Below, one piece after another: positions 32,573 to 37,910 of a DNA stretch of 37,912 bases. Both the position numbers and the translations under genes were made by a program. The notes under the pieces are model-generated. The model worked only from the letters and a program-made list of their open reading frames with translations. It was not told where the DNA came from and ran no database searches. The stretch is from a virus, in IMG/VR virus record IMGVR_UViG_3300009182_000150, positions 1 to 37,912 of that record. One strand, written 5' to 3'. The first letter of the stretch is position 1; each line of letters opens with the position of its first letter.

Positions 32573-32815
32573 TTATCCATTTCTATGATGTCTGCTCTGG
32601 CGGTTGCCTTTTGCATAGGTCTTCAAATACTCAATACCTACTGTACCGTCTTCAATTTCTTCCAACGCTCGCAGAATATTGCTTCTTGCATCACTATGCT
32701 TTTCCTTTTTTAGTTCTCGTGCTCTTGCAGTAGCAACCAAAACCATATCATACCGATTGCCTATTTTACGTACGGCATCTTCTGATGTATACCTACCCCG
32801 ATCTAGATCTTTCAT
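32573..32815 (-). CDS. rpoZ: RNA polymerase omega subunit homologue
   Basis: 80 aa. SEDAVRKIGNRYDMVLVATA followed by RARELKK lines up with the bacterial omega core ([20 protein letters not shown] in E. coli, from memory), and ILRALEEIEDG matches the second conserved segment (ALREIEEG). The protein is close to normal omega length, with a basic His/Arg tail. Omega binds the beta' subunit and aids assembly. A phage copy could replace the host subunit and alter promoter choice. Ribosome site AAAGG five bases before the ATG; the gene starts 13 bases after tRNA-Met and is probably co-transcribed with it. Confidence 0.87.
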   Translation of the reverse strand: MKDLDRGRYTSEDAVRKIGNRYDMVLVATARARELKKEKHSDARSNILRALEEIEDGTVGIEYLKTYAKGNRQSRHHRNG

Positions 32816-32828
32816 AACTACCTTTATA

Positions 32829-32905
<77 letters not shown>

Positions 32906-32912
32906 AATTTAT

Positions 32913-33080
32913 TTAATTGTTTTCGTTACTATTAGTTTGTTGTTCGTTATATTGTTGAAGACGCATTTCAAATTGTTCTTCAGTCAAATTATGCCAACCT
33001 ATACAAACTCCTGTTGGGCTACGACCACACCCGCATTGGGTATTTACTTCTGTCAAAGTATCTCTTGGATTAACTATCAT
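32913..33080 (-). CDS. Small Cys-rich phage protein
   Basis: 55 aa from the ATG at 33080, overlapping the stop of the preceding gene as ATGA. It begins MIVNPRDTLTEVNTQ, followed by CGCGRSPTGVCIGWH, with three Cys and one His that could bind a metal, and ends in a Gln/Asn-rich tail (NEQQTNSNENN). Ribosome site AAGGAGATGGA upstream. Function unknown; translational coupling and the SD support it being real. Confidence 0.7.
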   Translation of the reverse strand: MIVNPRDTLTEVNTQCGCGRSPTGVCIGWHNLTEEQFEMRLQQYNEQQTNSNENN

Positions 33081-33322
33081 TCCATCTCCTTCTTTTTAAT
33101 TTTCATTCCAACAAATGTTCCAAAAAATGCACCTAGAATAGCAGGAATCATTAACCAATGATTCGTTGTATAATTTATAATAGCTATACTACCTAGCACA
33201 TAGCAAGCCACTGCCCATATACTAGCTTTTAATACTTGATTATGCTGTACATATCTTAAGTAATATGTATAAACTATATCGAGTAAAAAAATAGCTATAA
33301 ATGTTGTTACATAATCTATCAT
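33077..33322 (-). CDS. Small membrane protein
   Basis: 81 aa from the ATG at 33322. A longer frame reaches back through the tRNA-Leu gene and is an artefact. Three hydrophobic segments: VTTFIAIFLLDIVYTYYL, ASIWAVACYVLGSIAIINY and LMIPAILGAFFGTFVGM, ending in KIKKKEME, which would sit in the cytoplasm. No family named. It starts 6 bases after tRNA-Leu and lacks a clear Shine-Dalgarno, so translation may be weak. Confidence 0.65.
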   Translation of the reverse strand: MIDYVTTFIAIFLLDIVYTYYLRYVQHNQVLKASIWAVACYVLGSIAIINYTTNHWLMIPAILGAFFGTFVGMKIKKKEME

Positions 33323-33327
33323 ATTTT

Positions 33328-33413
33328 TGGTACCAGAGACGGGACTCGAACCCGTATGCCCTTGCGAGCGGCAGATTTTAAGTCTGCTGTGTATACCATT
33401 CCACCACTCTGGC
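33328..33413 (-). tRNA. tRNA-Leu (TAA)
   Basis: Class II tRNA with a long variable arm, anticodon loop CTTAAAA, T-loop TTCGAGT, G1-T72 wobble, A73 and encoded CCA. Confidence 0.92.
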
Positions 33414-33421
33414 ATTTGCTT

Positions 33422-33450
33422 ATTATAAACTCTTTAGCTAAAAAGAACAA
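33422..33450 (-). promoter_or_regulatory. Possible sigma70 promoter for tRNA-Leu
   Basis: TATAAT -10 (33427-33422) with a weak TTGTTC -35 at 17-base spacing, 9 bases before the tRNA-Leu 5' end. Weaker than the four consensus promoters, but placed like the one before tRNA-Gly at 34782. Confidence 0.5.
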
Positions 33451-33453
33451 TCT

Positions 33454-33744
33454 TTAGTCATCCAAAACATGATCCGCAACAGGCGAAACCTTATCCAAAT
33501 AATTCTCTTTATATCTTTTCTTTGATTCTTCCATATCAATGGAAATGCCAACTGAATCTTTTACTACAGTATAAACGGAATGCATAATCTTTTGTACCAT
33601 TCTTTTTGCCATGTCATCTATTACTTTATACGGATCGTCACCTGTTGCAATTCTTTGGAGAGCAAATCCATATTCATATTTACGAACTCGATCTACCCAT
33701 TCTTCGAAAGTTTCATCTGGTTTTATTCTGATTACGTTGGACAT
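33454..33744 (-). CDS. Small conserved-type phage protein (HemA-dimerisation-like helix)
   Basis: 96 aa, all-helical by composition. ETFEEWVDRVRKYEYGFALQ and the IATGDDPYKVIDDMAKRMVQ / KIMHSVYT segment resemble short T4-like phage proteins sometimes annotated glutamyl-tRNA-reductase-like because of a stretch resembling the HemA C-terminal helix. There is no reductase domain, so enzymatic function is unlikely. It follows the cupin gene by 6 bases. Confidence 0.65.
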   Translation of the reverse strand: MSNVIRIKPDETFEEWVDRVRKYEYGFALQRIATGDDPYKVIDDMAKRMVQKIMHSVYTVVKDSVGISIDMEESKKRYKENYLDKVSPVADHVLDD

Positions 33745-33750
33745 TCATTT

Positions 33751-34113
33751 TTAATCTTTAATTTGGCTATCGCCTGGCATTACTCTATAGTTATCTTCCA
33801 CAGAATCTGGCGTGGAGACTTCTATAACTGTACCTGCTTCAATACACTCTAATTGGTGTGGCATACAAGGAACATTGTGCCATACCGCACCTTCATGCAA
33901 TTCTTTTTCGAGAACTTCTGCTGTCATAGTATCAATCCAACGAACAATAAACTTGCCACTTTGTATGTACCAGGTTTCTTCTTTGTCTTTATGGAAGTGC
34001 ATACTAAACTTAGCGCCCGCGTTGAAGTTCATAAACTTTCCGCAATATTTGTCATTGGTAGCCCAGATTAATTCTGAACCCCAACCTTTTGTAACCAAAC
34101 CTGTTAATCTCAT
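33751..34113 (-). CDS. Cupin-domain protein
   Basis: 120 aa single cupin. FSMHFHKDKEETWYIQSGKF supplies H39, H41 and E45/E46, and VPCMPHQLECI supplies H86: the complete 3-His/1-Glu metal set. Similar proteins in T4-like phages are called mannose-6-phosphate-isomerase-like because of the PxxxHQ motif and the VEDNYRVMPGD end. It is likely to bind a nucleotide-sugar or small acid; the substrate is unknown. It starts 15 bases after tRNA-Gly(TCC). Confidence 0.82.
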   Translation of the reverse strand: MRLTGLVTKGWGSELIWATNDKYCGKFMNFNAGAKFSMHFHKDKEETWYIQSGKFIVRWIDTMTAEVLEKELHEGAVWHNVPCMPHQLECIEAGTVIEVSTPDSVEDNYRVMPGDSQIKD

Positions 34114-34128
34114 TAAACTTCCTAACTA

Positions 34129-34202
34129 TGGAGCGGGATAGGAGAATCGAACTCCTGACTTGAACTTGGAAGGATCTCGTTTTACCACTAAACTAACCCC
34201 GC
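34129..34202 (-). tRNA. tRNA-Gly (TCC)
   Basis: Anticodon loop CTTCCAA, T-loop TTCGATT, encoded CCA, T73. The anticodon stem is weak (a T-T mismatch). The 5' end abuts the stop codon of the DUF458 gene. Confidence 0.88.
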
Positions 34203-34694
34203 TTATGCTGCTAGCGCCGCCATAGCCATGACCTCTTTTAATCGGTCCGCGGCATAACTTGCGGCAAACGCATTTGGTTTAACCATAGGTACTACGTTAC
34301 ACATACCTTTGATATAACCAACTGCTTGTTGAATAACTATAGAACTATTATAACATTCTTTAGGATTAATGTCAAGATGAATTTGAACTTCCTTGTCACC
34401 TATAACATCTGCTTCTAAAAGTTTGTGATATAATTCTGCAACTTTGTAAACTTCTGTCATTAGACGCATAGATGGTTTCCCCGCTTTTGCATCAAAGTCT
34501 ATTTCAGTTTGTATTTCTCCAAAAATCTTACAACCATGGCATCCATCGATATGGACTACAATCGCAAGGGTATAATCTGCATACCATTTTCCATTGCGTC
34601 TATAGCGTTCGGAGTCTGCTCCTAAATATATTTTAGTTTCAGGACTTTGTTCTGCAATAAATCTTGTTACTTCAGCTATATCAATTTTTTTCAT
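34203..34694 (-). CDS. DUF458 / RNase H-like protein
   Basis: 163 aa. TKIYLGADSERYRRNGKWYA (D27, E29) with ADYTLAIVVHIDG is the first strand pair of an RNase H-like fold; VQIHLDINPKECYNSSIVIQ and VPMVKPNAFAASYAADRL follow as in the DUF458/YkuK proteins. Acidic residues are conserved but a full catalytic set is not proven. It lies between two tRNA-Gly genes and contains an exact sigma70 promoter (34347-34375) for downstream genes. Confidence 0.78.
   Translation of the reverse strand: MKKIDIAEVTRFIAEQSPETKIYLGADSERYRRNGKWYADYTLAIVVHIDGCHGCKIFGEIQTEIDFDAKAGKPSMRLMTEVYKVAELYHKLLEADVIGDKEVQIHLDINPKECYNSSIVIQQAVGYIKGMCNVVPMVKPNAFAASYAADRLKEVMAMAALAA
34347..34375 (-). promoter_or_regulatory. Consensus sigma70 promoter inside the DUF458 gene
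   Basis: Exact TTGACA (34375-34370), 17-base spacer, exact TATAAT (34352-34347). It lies in the coding region and would transcribe tRNA-Gly(TCC), the cupin and genes beyond. The strength of the match argues it is used. Confidence 0.85.
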
Positions 34695-34708
34695 AGTAGC
34701 ACCTTTTG

Positions 34709-34782
34709 TGGAGCGGGTAGCGAGAATCGAACTCGCGAATAAACCTTGGCAAGGTTTCAGGTTACCATTACATCATACCCGC
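34709..34782 (-). tRNA. tRNA-Gly (GCC)
   Basis: Anticodon loop TTGCCAA in a perfect AAACC/GGTTT stem, T-loop TTCGATT, encoded CCA. Its 5' end lies about 2 bases from the predicted start of the promoter at 34791-34819. Confidence 0.93.
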
Positions 34783-34790
34783 ATATTTAA

Positions 34791-34819
34791 ATTATAACAC
34801 CAAACAAACATTTTGTCAA
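34791..34819 (-). promoter_or_regulatory. Consensus sigma70 promoter upstream of tRNA-Gly (GCC)
   Basis: Exact TTGACA (34819-34814), 17 bases, exact TATAAT (34796-34791). Initiation about 7 bases downstream would make an almost leaderless tRNA-Gly precursor that continues into the DUF458 gene. Confidence 0.93.
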
Positions 34820-34827
34820 GCATTATT

Positions 34828-34901
34828 TGGTACCCCGTCACGGAGTCGAACCGCGGCCCTCAGTTTTGGAGACTGATGTGCTACCGTAACACTTACGAGA
34901 T
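34828..34901 (-). tRNA. tRNA-Trp (CCA)
   Basis: Anticodon loop CTCCAAA in a TCAGT/ACTGA stem, T-loop TTCGACT, encoded CCA, A73. The acceptor stem has several G-T pairs. Its first 9 bases overlap the end of the 81-aa gene, whose TAA stop uses tRNA positions 7-9. Confidence 0.88.
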
Positions 34902-35138
34902 ATTATTTTTATACATAGCCATTAAGGCATCTTCTGTGGTCAAAATATCGTAGAACTCATCTTTGTCAGTTCCCGTATTATCAATTACGGATTTTTTTGA
35001 TATGGATTTAAACGCTTCATCTTCATTCTGTTGATCTTCAATTTCTCTTAGATCTCTGCCAAAAATAGCGTCCCATCTATTTTTGTATTCCTCATTGGTA
35101 ACACTAAATGGTCTTGGGATAGAACCTTTTCCTGTCAT
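34893..35138 (-). CDS. Small T4-like phage protein (MTGKGS..RPFSV family type)
   Basis: 81 aa, starting MTGKGSIPRPFSVTNEEYKN with RWDAIFG after it, a start I know from short conserved T4-like phage proteins of unknown function. The remainder is acidic and ends EDALMAMYKNNIS. A TATAAATA late promoter lies 33 bases upstream (35171-35178). The last codons run into tRNA-Trp. Confidence 0.75.
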   Translation of the reverse strand: MTGKGSIPRPFSVTNEEYKNRWDAIFGRDLREIEDQQNEDEAFKSISKKSVIDNTGTDKDEFYDILTTEDALMAMYKNNIS

Positions 35139-35166
35139 TGCAATCTCCTAATAAATAAATGATAAT
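35138..35166 (+). promoter_or_regulatory. Probable sigma70 promoter for the J-domain gene
   Basis: TTGCAA, 17 bases, GATAAT on the plus strand, with start about 12 bases before the ATG at 35185. Each hexamer deviates from consensus, but spacing is ideal and this is the only plus-strand gene. Confidence 0.5.
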
Positions 35167-35170
35167 AACA

Positions 35171-35178
35171 TATTTATA
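35171..35178 (-). promoter_or_regulatory. T4-type late promoter TATAAATA
   Basis: TATAAATA on the minus strand, 33 bases before the ATG at 35138, in the divergent gap. It may make the 81-aa protein and possibly the downstream tRNAs available late. Confidence 0.6.
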
Positions 35179-35184
35179 TCTACC

Positions 35185-35760
35185 ATGGATCCATACCTCG
35201 AGTTAGAAGTTTCTATCGACGCAACCGACGAAGAAATAAAAATACAATATAGAGCTATGGCTATGATTCATCATCCCGACAAAGGTGGAGATGAAGAAAA
35301 ATTTAAACGTATAAAAGAAGCGTATGAGATTTTATCTGATCCTATACGTCGTAAGGCATATGAAATATCTGGCGATGCAGAAACTAATTTACAAATTAGG
35401 AATGCTGCACTTGATCATATTGCTCAAATGATGGGACAAATTGTTCCCCAATTTAATTCTGAAGCTGATGATTTGTTTGCTATAATGAGACACGAAGTAA
35501 ATAATATACGCCAGGGTATGATTGAAAATACAAACGTATGTGTTGGATATATGGCAAATCTACAAAAGGTTATGGTCAGAGTAAATGCCAAACATGATAA
35601 ACATAATATCATAATGGATATACTGCAAAAACAAATAGATTTTAGAAATCGAGAACACGCGGAATTTGCGCAACGTATTAAGGTTTGTGATCTTGAAATT
35701 GAAATTCTCAAAGACTACGAATATGGTTTAATAGAACGTATTCAATTGCCTGAGAATTAA
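35185..35760 (+). CDS. DnaJ-domain protein
   Basis: 191 aa, the only plus-strand gene. J-domain at 1-65: YLELEVSIDATDEEIKIQYR, then HHPDKGG with the HPD motif (30-32) that stimulates Hsp70 ATPase, then FKRIKEAYEILSDPIRRKAY. The rest (70-191) is helical/coiled-coil with no Gly/Phe or zinc domain, so it is a class C J-protein recruiting host DnaK to a phage-specific target. No Shine-Dalgarno is visible before the ATG. It ends one base before the array of minus-strand tRNAs, convergent with them. Confidence 0.9.
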   Translation: MDPYLELEVSIDATDEEIKIQYRAMAMIHHPDKGGDEEKFKRIKEAYEILSDPIRRKAYEISGDAETNLQIRNAALDHIAQMMGQIVPQFNSEADDLFAIMRHEVNNIRQGMIENTNVCVGYMANLQKVMVRVNAKHDKHNIIMDILQKQIDFRNREHAEFAQRIKVCDLEIEILKDYEYGLIERIQLPEN

Positions 35761-35761
35761 A

Positions 35762-35835
35762 TGGATGCGGGAGATGGATTCGCACCACCCTCGAGAGAGC
35801 TTATGAGACTCTTCGGGTCACTAGACCTTCCCGCG
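35762..35835 (-). tRNA. Atypical tRNA-Met-like gene (CAT)
   Basis: Anticodon loop CTCATAA, seven-base acceptor with a C1-A72 mismatch as in initiator tRNA, encoded CCA. Odd points: the D-loop is only 4 bases (GGTC-TAGT-GACC) with no GG pair, and the T-loop is TGCGAAT with G in place of T55. The anticodon stem lacks the three G-C pairs of initiators. Could be a diverged initiator, an Ile-lysidine tRNA or a tRNA-like element. Confidence 0.65.
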
Positions 35836-35840
35836 CAATC

Positions 35841-35916
35841 TGGTGGTAATGAGTGGACTCGAACCACTAACACTCTGCTTATGAAGCAGGAAGACTAACC
35901 ATTGTCCTACATTACC
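35841..35916 (-). tRNA. tRNA-Met or tRNA-Ile2 (CAT)
   Basis: Perfect GGTAATG/CATTACC acceptor, anticodon loop TTCATAA in a CTGC/GCAG stem, T-loop TTCGAGT, A73 and encoded CCA. Third CAT gene of the array; whether it is read as Met or as lysidine-Ile cannot be told by eye. Confidence 0.85.
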
Positions 35917-35935
35917 TATTACATAAAAATATAAA

Positions 35936-36025
35936 TGGCGGAGCGTCAGGGAGTCGAACCCTGTGAACCATTTTACCTGTTCTACGGTTTAGCAAACCGC
36001 TGCCTTACCACCCGGCCCACGCTCC
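35936..36025 (-). tRNA. tRNA-Ser (GCT)
   Basis: Class II with a long variable arm. Anticodon loop TTGCTAA in a GCGGT/ACCGT stem, G73, encoded CCA, T-loop TTCGACT. Confidence 0.92.
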
Positions 36026-36029
36026 ATTT

Positions 36030-36121
36030 TGGCGGAAGACGGAGGAGTCGAACCCCATCCCTGTTAAGAGAACCTGGTTTTCAAGGCCAGTCGCAGGACC
36101 AACCCCGCTGCATCATCTTCC
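36030..36121 (-). tRNA. tRNA-Ser (TGA)
   Basis: Class II. Anticodon loop CTTGAAA, one C-A mismatch closing the anticodon stem, G73, encoded CCA, T-loop TTCGACT. Confidence 0.9.
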
Positions 36122-36235
36122 AAATTTGTGTTAGGTATTTTTGTGTCAGGAACCTAACAAACCCCGTGAGCACAGCCCATCCTGTTTTCGTGTCAGCGGA
36201 GGCGGAATATGGTTACAGGTCCGCCCTGTTATTTA
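36122..36235. other. Gap in the tRNA array, possible structured RNA
   Basis: 114 bases without a gene I can recognise. Two inverted repeats are visible: TTAGGT/ACCTAA (about 36130-36157) and GGCGGA/TCCGCC (about 36204-36229). No T-loop GTTCGA core and no convincing ORF. It could be tRNA precursor spacer or a decayed tRNA. Confidence 0.3.
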
Positions 36236-36311
36236 TGGTACCAAGAGACGGGATCGAACCGCCCACACCCGGATTTTCAATCCGGTGCTCTACCAACTGA
36301 GCTATCTTGGC
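36236..36311 (-). tRNA. tRNA-Phe (GAA)
   Basis: Anticodon loop TTGAAAA in a perfect CCGGA/TCCGG stem, T-loop TTCGATC, A73, encoded CCA. Confidence 0.95.
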
Positions 36312-36313
36312 AT

Positions 36314-36388
36314 TGGGTCGAGGTACGAGGATCGAACTCGTGATAGCGGAATCACAACCCGCGGTTTTACCACTAAACTAACCTCAAC
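36314..36388 (-). tRNA. tRNA-His (GTG)
   Basis: Anticodon loop TTGTGAT, encoded G at -1 opposite C73, the His identity pair. T-loop TTCGATC, encoded CCA. Confidence 0.95.
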
Positions 36389-36394
36389 ATAGAT

Positions 36395-36470
36395 TGGCCG
36401 GCCCTGAGAGACTCGAACTCCCAACCTCTAGTTTCGAAGACTAGCACTCTAATCCATTGAGTTAAGGGCC
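36395..36470 (-). tRNA. tRNA-Arg (TCG)
   Basis: Anticodon loop CTTCGAA in a perfect CTAGT/ACTAG stem, G73, T-loop TTCGAGT, encoded CCA. Confidence 0.94.
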
Positions 36471-36475
36471 GTTAT

Positions 36476-36567
36476 TGGTACCAGCGGTGAGACTCGAACT
36501 CACTCAAGAACGCTAATCTGGCGCTAAAAGGTGTATAAGACCTCTCTGACTACCCAGTCTCGCTGGC
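36476..36567 (-). tRNA. Class II tRNA with TAT anticodon (Ile by anticodon, Leu-like body)
   Basis: 92 bases with a GCCAGCG/CGCTGGT acceptor, A73, encoded CCA and T-loop TTCGAGT. Anticodon stem GAGGT/ACCTT with loop CTTATAC, anticodon TAT (reads ATA). The variable arm is long, with a stem AGCGC/GCGTT. Acceptor, A73 and long arm resemble the tRNA-Leu(TAA) at 33328. True tRNA-Ile is class I, so the charging identity is unclear. Confidence 0.75.
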
Positions 36568-36658
36568 AATTAATACTGACTACCATATAGAAACACACTT
36601 GATATAGTAGCATTTGCTATCACGGATGAACCCGAGTTTAATCAAATATGTTTTTATA

Positions 36659-36734
36659 TGGTACGGGCAGAGGGATTCGAACCCACGACCAATAGATTAA
36701 AAGTCTACTGCTCTACCGACTGAGCTATACCCGC
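36659..36734 (-). tRNA. tRNA-Lys (TTT)
   Basis: Anticodon loop CTTTTAA, T-loop TTCGAAT, A73, encoded CCA. Its 5' 30 bases overlap the 3' end of the 46-aa gene at 36705-36845. The gap before it (36568-36658) holds a TAGCA/TGCTA hairpin but no gene I can support. Confidence 0.93.
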
Positions 36735-36845
36735 GTTTATTGCTCTTCGTAATGCTTTGTTAGGCTTACGATGGCTACCCGCTTTTCTTTTTAAAGCCAA
36801 AACAACGAAGGGGTTACGTTGCCTGACGATTATCTTATGCTTCAT
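36705..36845 (-). CDS. Small basic phage protein running into tRNA-Lys
   Basis: 46 aa from the ATG at 36845 (ribosome site AGGAGAT four bases before) to a TAG at 36707-36705 inside tRNA-Lys. It starts MKHKIIVRQRNPFVVLALKR and has 13 Lys/Arg residues. Short MKHKxxVRxRNP proteins occur in many phages with unknown role. An exact sigma70 promoter precedes it at 36865-36893. The last 10 residues (GIAQSVEQ and neighbours) are tRNA-encoded and may not matter. Confidence 0.78.
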   Translation of the reverse strand: MKHKIIVRQRNPFVVLALKRKAGSHRKPNKALRRAINAGIAQSVEQ

Positions 36846-36864
36846 TTTTATCTCCTAAAACACT

Positions 36865-36893
36865 ATTATAACATCTTTTTTAAAACTTGTCAA
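36865..36893 (-). promoter_or_regulatory. Consensus sigma70 promoter for the 46-aa gene and tRNA-Lys
   Basis: Exact TTGACA (36893-36888), 17 bases, exact TATAAT (36870-36865). It begins 3 bases after the 3' end of tRNA-Gln, so it starts a new transcription unit within the array. Confidence 0.93.
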
Positions 36894-36896
36894 ATT

Positions 36897-36970
36897 TGGC
36901 AGAGGGTACTGGGATCGAACCAGTGATGACAGAGTCAAAGTCTGTAGTGTTGCCTCTACACTAACCCCCA
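36897..36970 (-). tRNA. tRNA-Gln (TTG)
   Basis: Anticodon loop CTTTGAC in an ACAGA/TCTGT stem, T1 opposite T72 unpaired (a weak 1-72 pair is typical of Gln), G73, encoded CCA. Confidence 0.92.
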
Positions 36971-37061
36971 ACAAAAAAATTATGGCAGGTGAGGTATCCA
37001 CTACTCAGGGTCTAGCCCCCTTTCGTTGCCCATTCTCCTTTTACTTTCCTTACCATAAACT
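36971..37061. other. Gap in the tRNA array
   Basis: 91 bases between tRNA-Gln and tRNA-Arg(TCT). On the minus strand there is AAAAGGAGAATGG with only a 10- or 14-codon frame and, near the end, a run of seven T residues. No tRNA core. It may be a processed spacer or a weak terminator. Confidence 0.3.
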
Positions 37062-37136
37062 TGGTCCGCCGAAGAGGAATCGAACCTCTATTAATAGCTT
37101 AGAAGGCTACTGTTCTATCCGTTGAACTATCGGCAG
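37062..37136 (-). tRNA. tRNA-Arg (TCT)
   Basis: Anticodon loop CTTCTAA in a TAGC/GCTA stem, T-loop TTCGATT, A73, encoded CCA. Confidence 0.93.
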
Positions 37137-37141
37137 GTATT

Positions 37142-37405
37142 TTATTCTGCGACTGCCAATACATTATCCTCAGAAACTACACCGAGATACATATCGCCTT
37201 CTTTTACTGTCTTGATATTTTGCCATTGCAAATATACAATATCTCCAACTTTGACTTCTTCAACATCTGGTCCAATTGCAAGTACAGTTCCTGTCTTTGC
37301 TCTAGGATCAGCTAAAGTCTTGCCTACATAGATACCGCTTTCAGTTTCTTCTTGACGTTCCGTATCTTTAACTAGTATATTGTTTCTAAGTGGTTGATAT
37401 TTCAT
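37142..37405 (-). CDS. groES: GroES-like co-chaperonin
   Basis: 87 aa, slightly short of the usual 95-97. KYQPLRNNILVKDTERQEET matches the N-terminal strand and mobile-loop region of Cpn10, GIYVGKT the loop end, TGTVLAIGPD and VKVGDIVYL the barrel, and EDNVLAVAE the end. It would cap host GroEL, as T4 gp31 does for capsid-protein folding. The mobile loop is present but differs from the bacterial hydrophobic tripeptide. It lies between tRNA genes; no strong ribosome site is visible. Confidence 0.9.
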   Translation of the reverse strand: MKYQPLRNNILVKDTERQEETESGIYVGKTLADPRAKTGTVLAIGPDVEEVKVGDIVYLQWQNIKTVKEGDMYLGVVSEDNVLAVAE

Positions 37406-37425
37406 AGTTTTCTTTCAAGTTAATA

Positions 37426-37499
37426 TGGTGCCCCATGACAGAATCGAACTGCCGTAACCTGATTACAAAACAGGTGTAATACCATTATACTAATAGGGC
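37426..37499 (-). tRNA. tRNA-Thr (TGT)
   Basis: Anticodon loop TTTGTAA, T-loop TTCGATT, A73, encoded CCA. One T-T mismatch closes the anticodon stem. Confidence 0.92.
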
Positions 37500-37501
37500 A
37501 T

Positions 37502-37576
37502 TGGTACCTGGTGACAGTTTCGAACTGCCGACCCTCTCGGTGTAAACGAGACGCTCTACCACTGAGCTAACCAGGC
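37502..37576 (-). tRNA. tRNA-Val (TAC)
   Basis: Anticodon loop TTTACAC in a CTCG/CGAG stem, T-loop TTCGAAA, A73, encoded CCA. Confidence 0.94.
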
Positions 37577-37580
37577 AATT

Positions 37581-37665
37581 TGGTGGAGGTAGTTAGATTC
37601 GAACCAACTCACCCGAAAGAACAGATTTACAGTCTGCCGCGCCTCTCCAACTGCGCCGTACCTCC
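37581..37665 (-). tRNA. tRNA-Tyr (GTA)
   Basis: Class II with a long variable arm, anticodon loop CTGTAAA, T-loop TTCGAAT, A73, encoded CCA. Confidence 0.94.
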
Positions 37666-37669
37666 AATT

Positions 37670-37744
37670 TGGCTCCCCTGCGTGGGCTCGAACCACGGAC
37701 CAAATGATTAACAGTCATCTACTCTACCACTGAGCTACAAGGGA
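37670..37744 (-). tRNA. tRNA-Asn (GTT)
   Basis: Anticodon loop CTGTTAA in an ATGA/TCAT stem, T1-A72 pair, G73, encoded CCA, T-loop TTCGAGC. Confidence 0.94.
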
Positions 37745-37751
37745 ATATACA

Positions 37752-37828
37752 TGGTCCGTGTGACACGATTCGAACATGCGACCACCTGGTCCCAAACCAG
37801 GAGCTCTACCAGGCTGAGCTACACACGG
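37752..37828 (-). tRNA. tRNA-Pro (TGG)
   Basis: Perfect CCGTGTG/CACACGG acceptor, anticodon loop TTTGGGA in a CCTGG/CCAGG stem, T-loop TTCGAAT, A73, encoded CCA. Confidence 0.95.
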
Positions 37829-37835
37829 ATAAATT

Positions 37836-37910
37836 TGGTGGAGGATAGGAGATTCGAACTCCTGACTGAAGCTTGCAAAGCTACTGCGTTCCCAATTACG
37901 CCAATCCCCC
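37836..37910 (-). tRNA. tRNA-Ala (TGC)
   Basis: Anticodon loop TTTGCAA, T-loop TTCGAAT, A73, encoded CCA; the 5' end lies 2 bases from the window edge. The array probably continues beyond, since Asp, Glu and Cys tRNAs are not in this window. Confidence 0.94.

Noticed and set aside
33323-33415. Upstream extension of the small membrane protein gene
   Set aside because: The extra residues are translated tRNA-Leu sequence; the ATG at 33322 begins the hydrophobic protein.
35935-36392. Plus-strand open frames in the tRNA array
   Set aside because: They lie antisense to tRNA-Ser, tRNA-Phe and tRNA-His and have no ribosome site.
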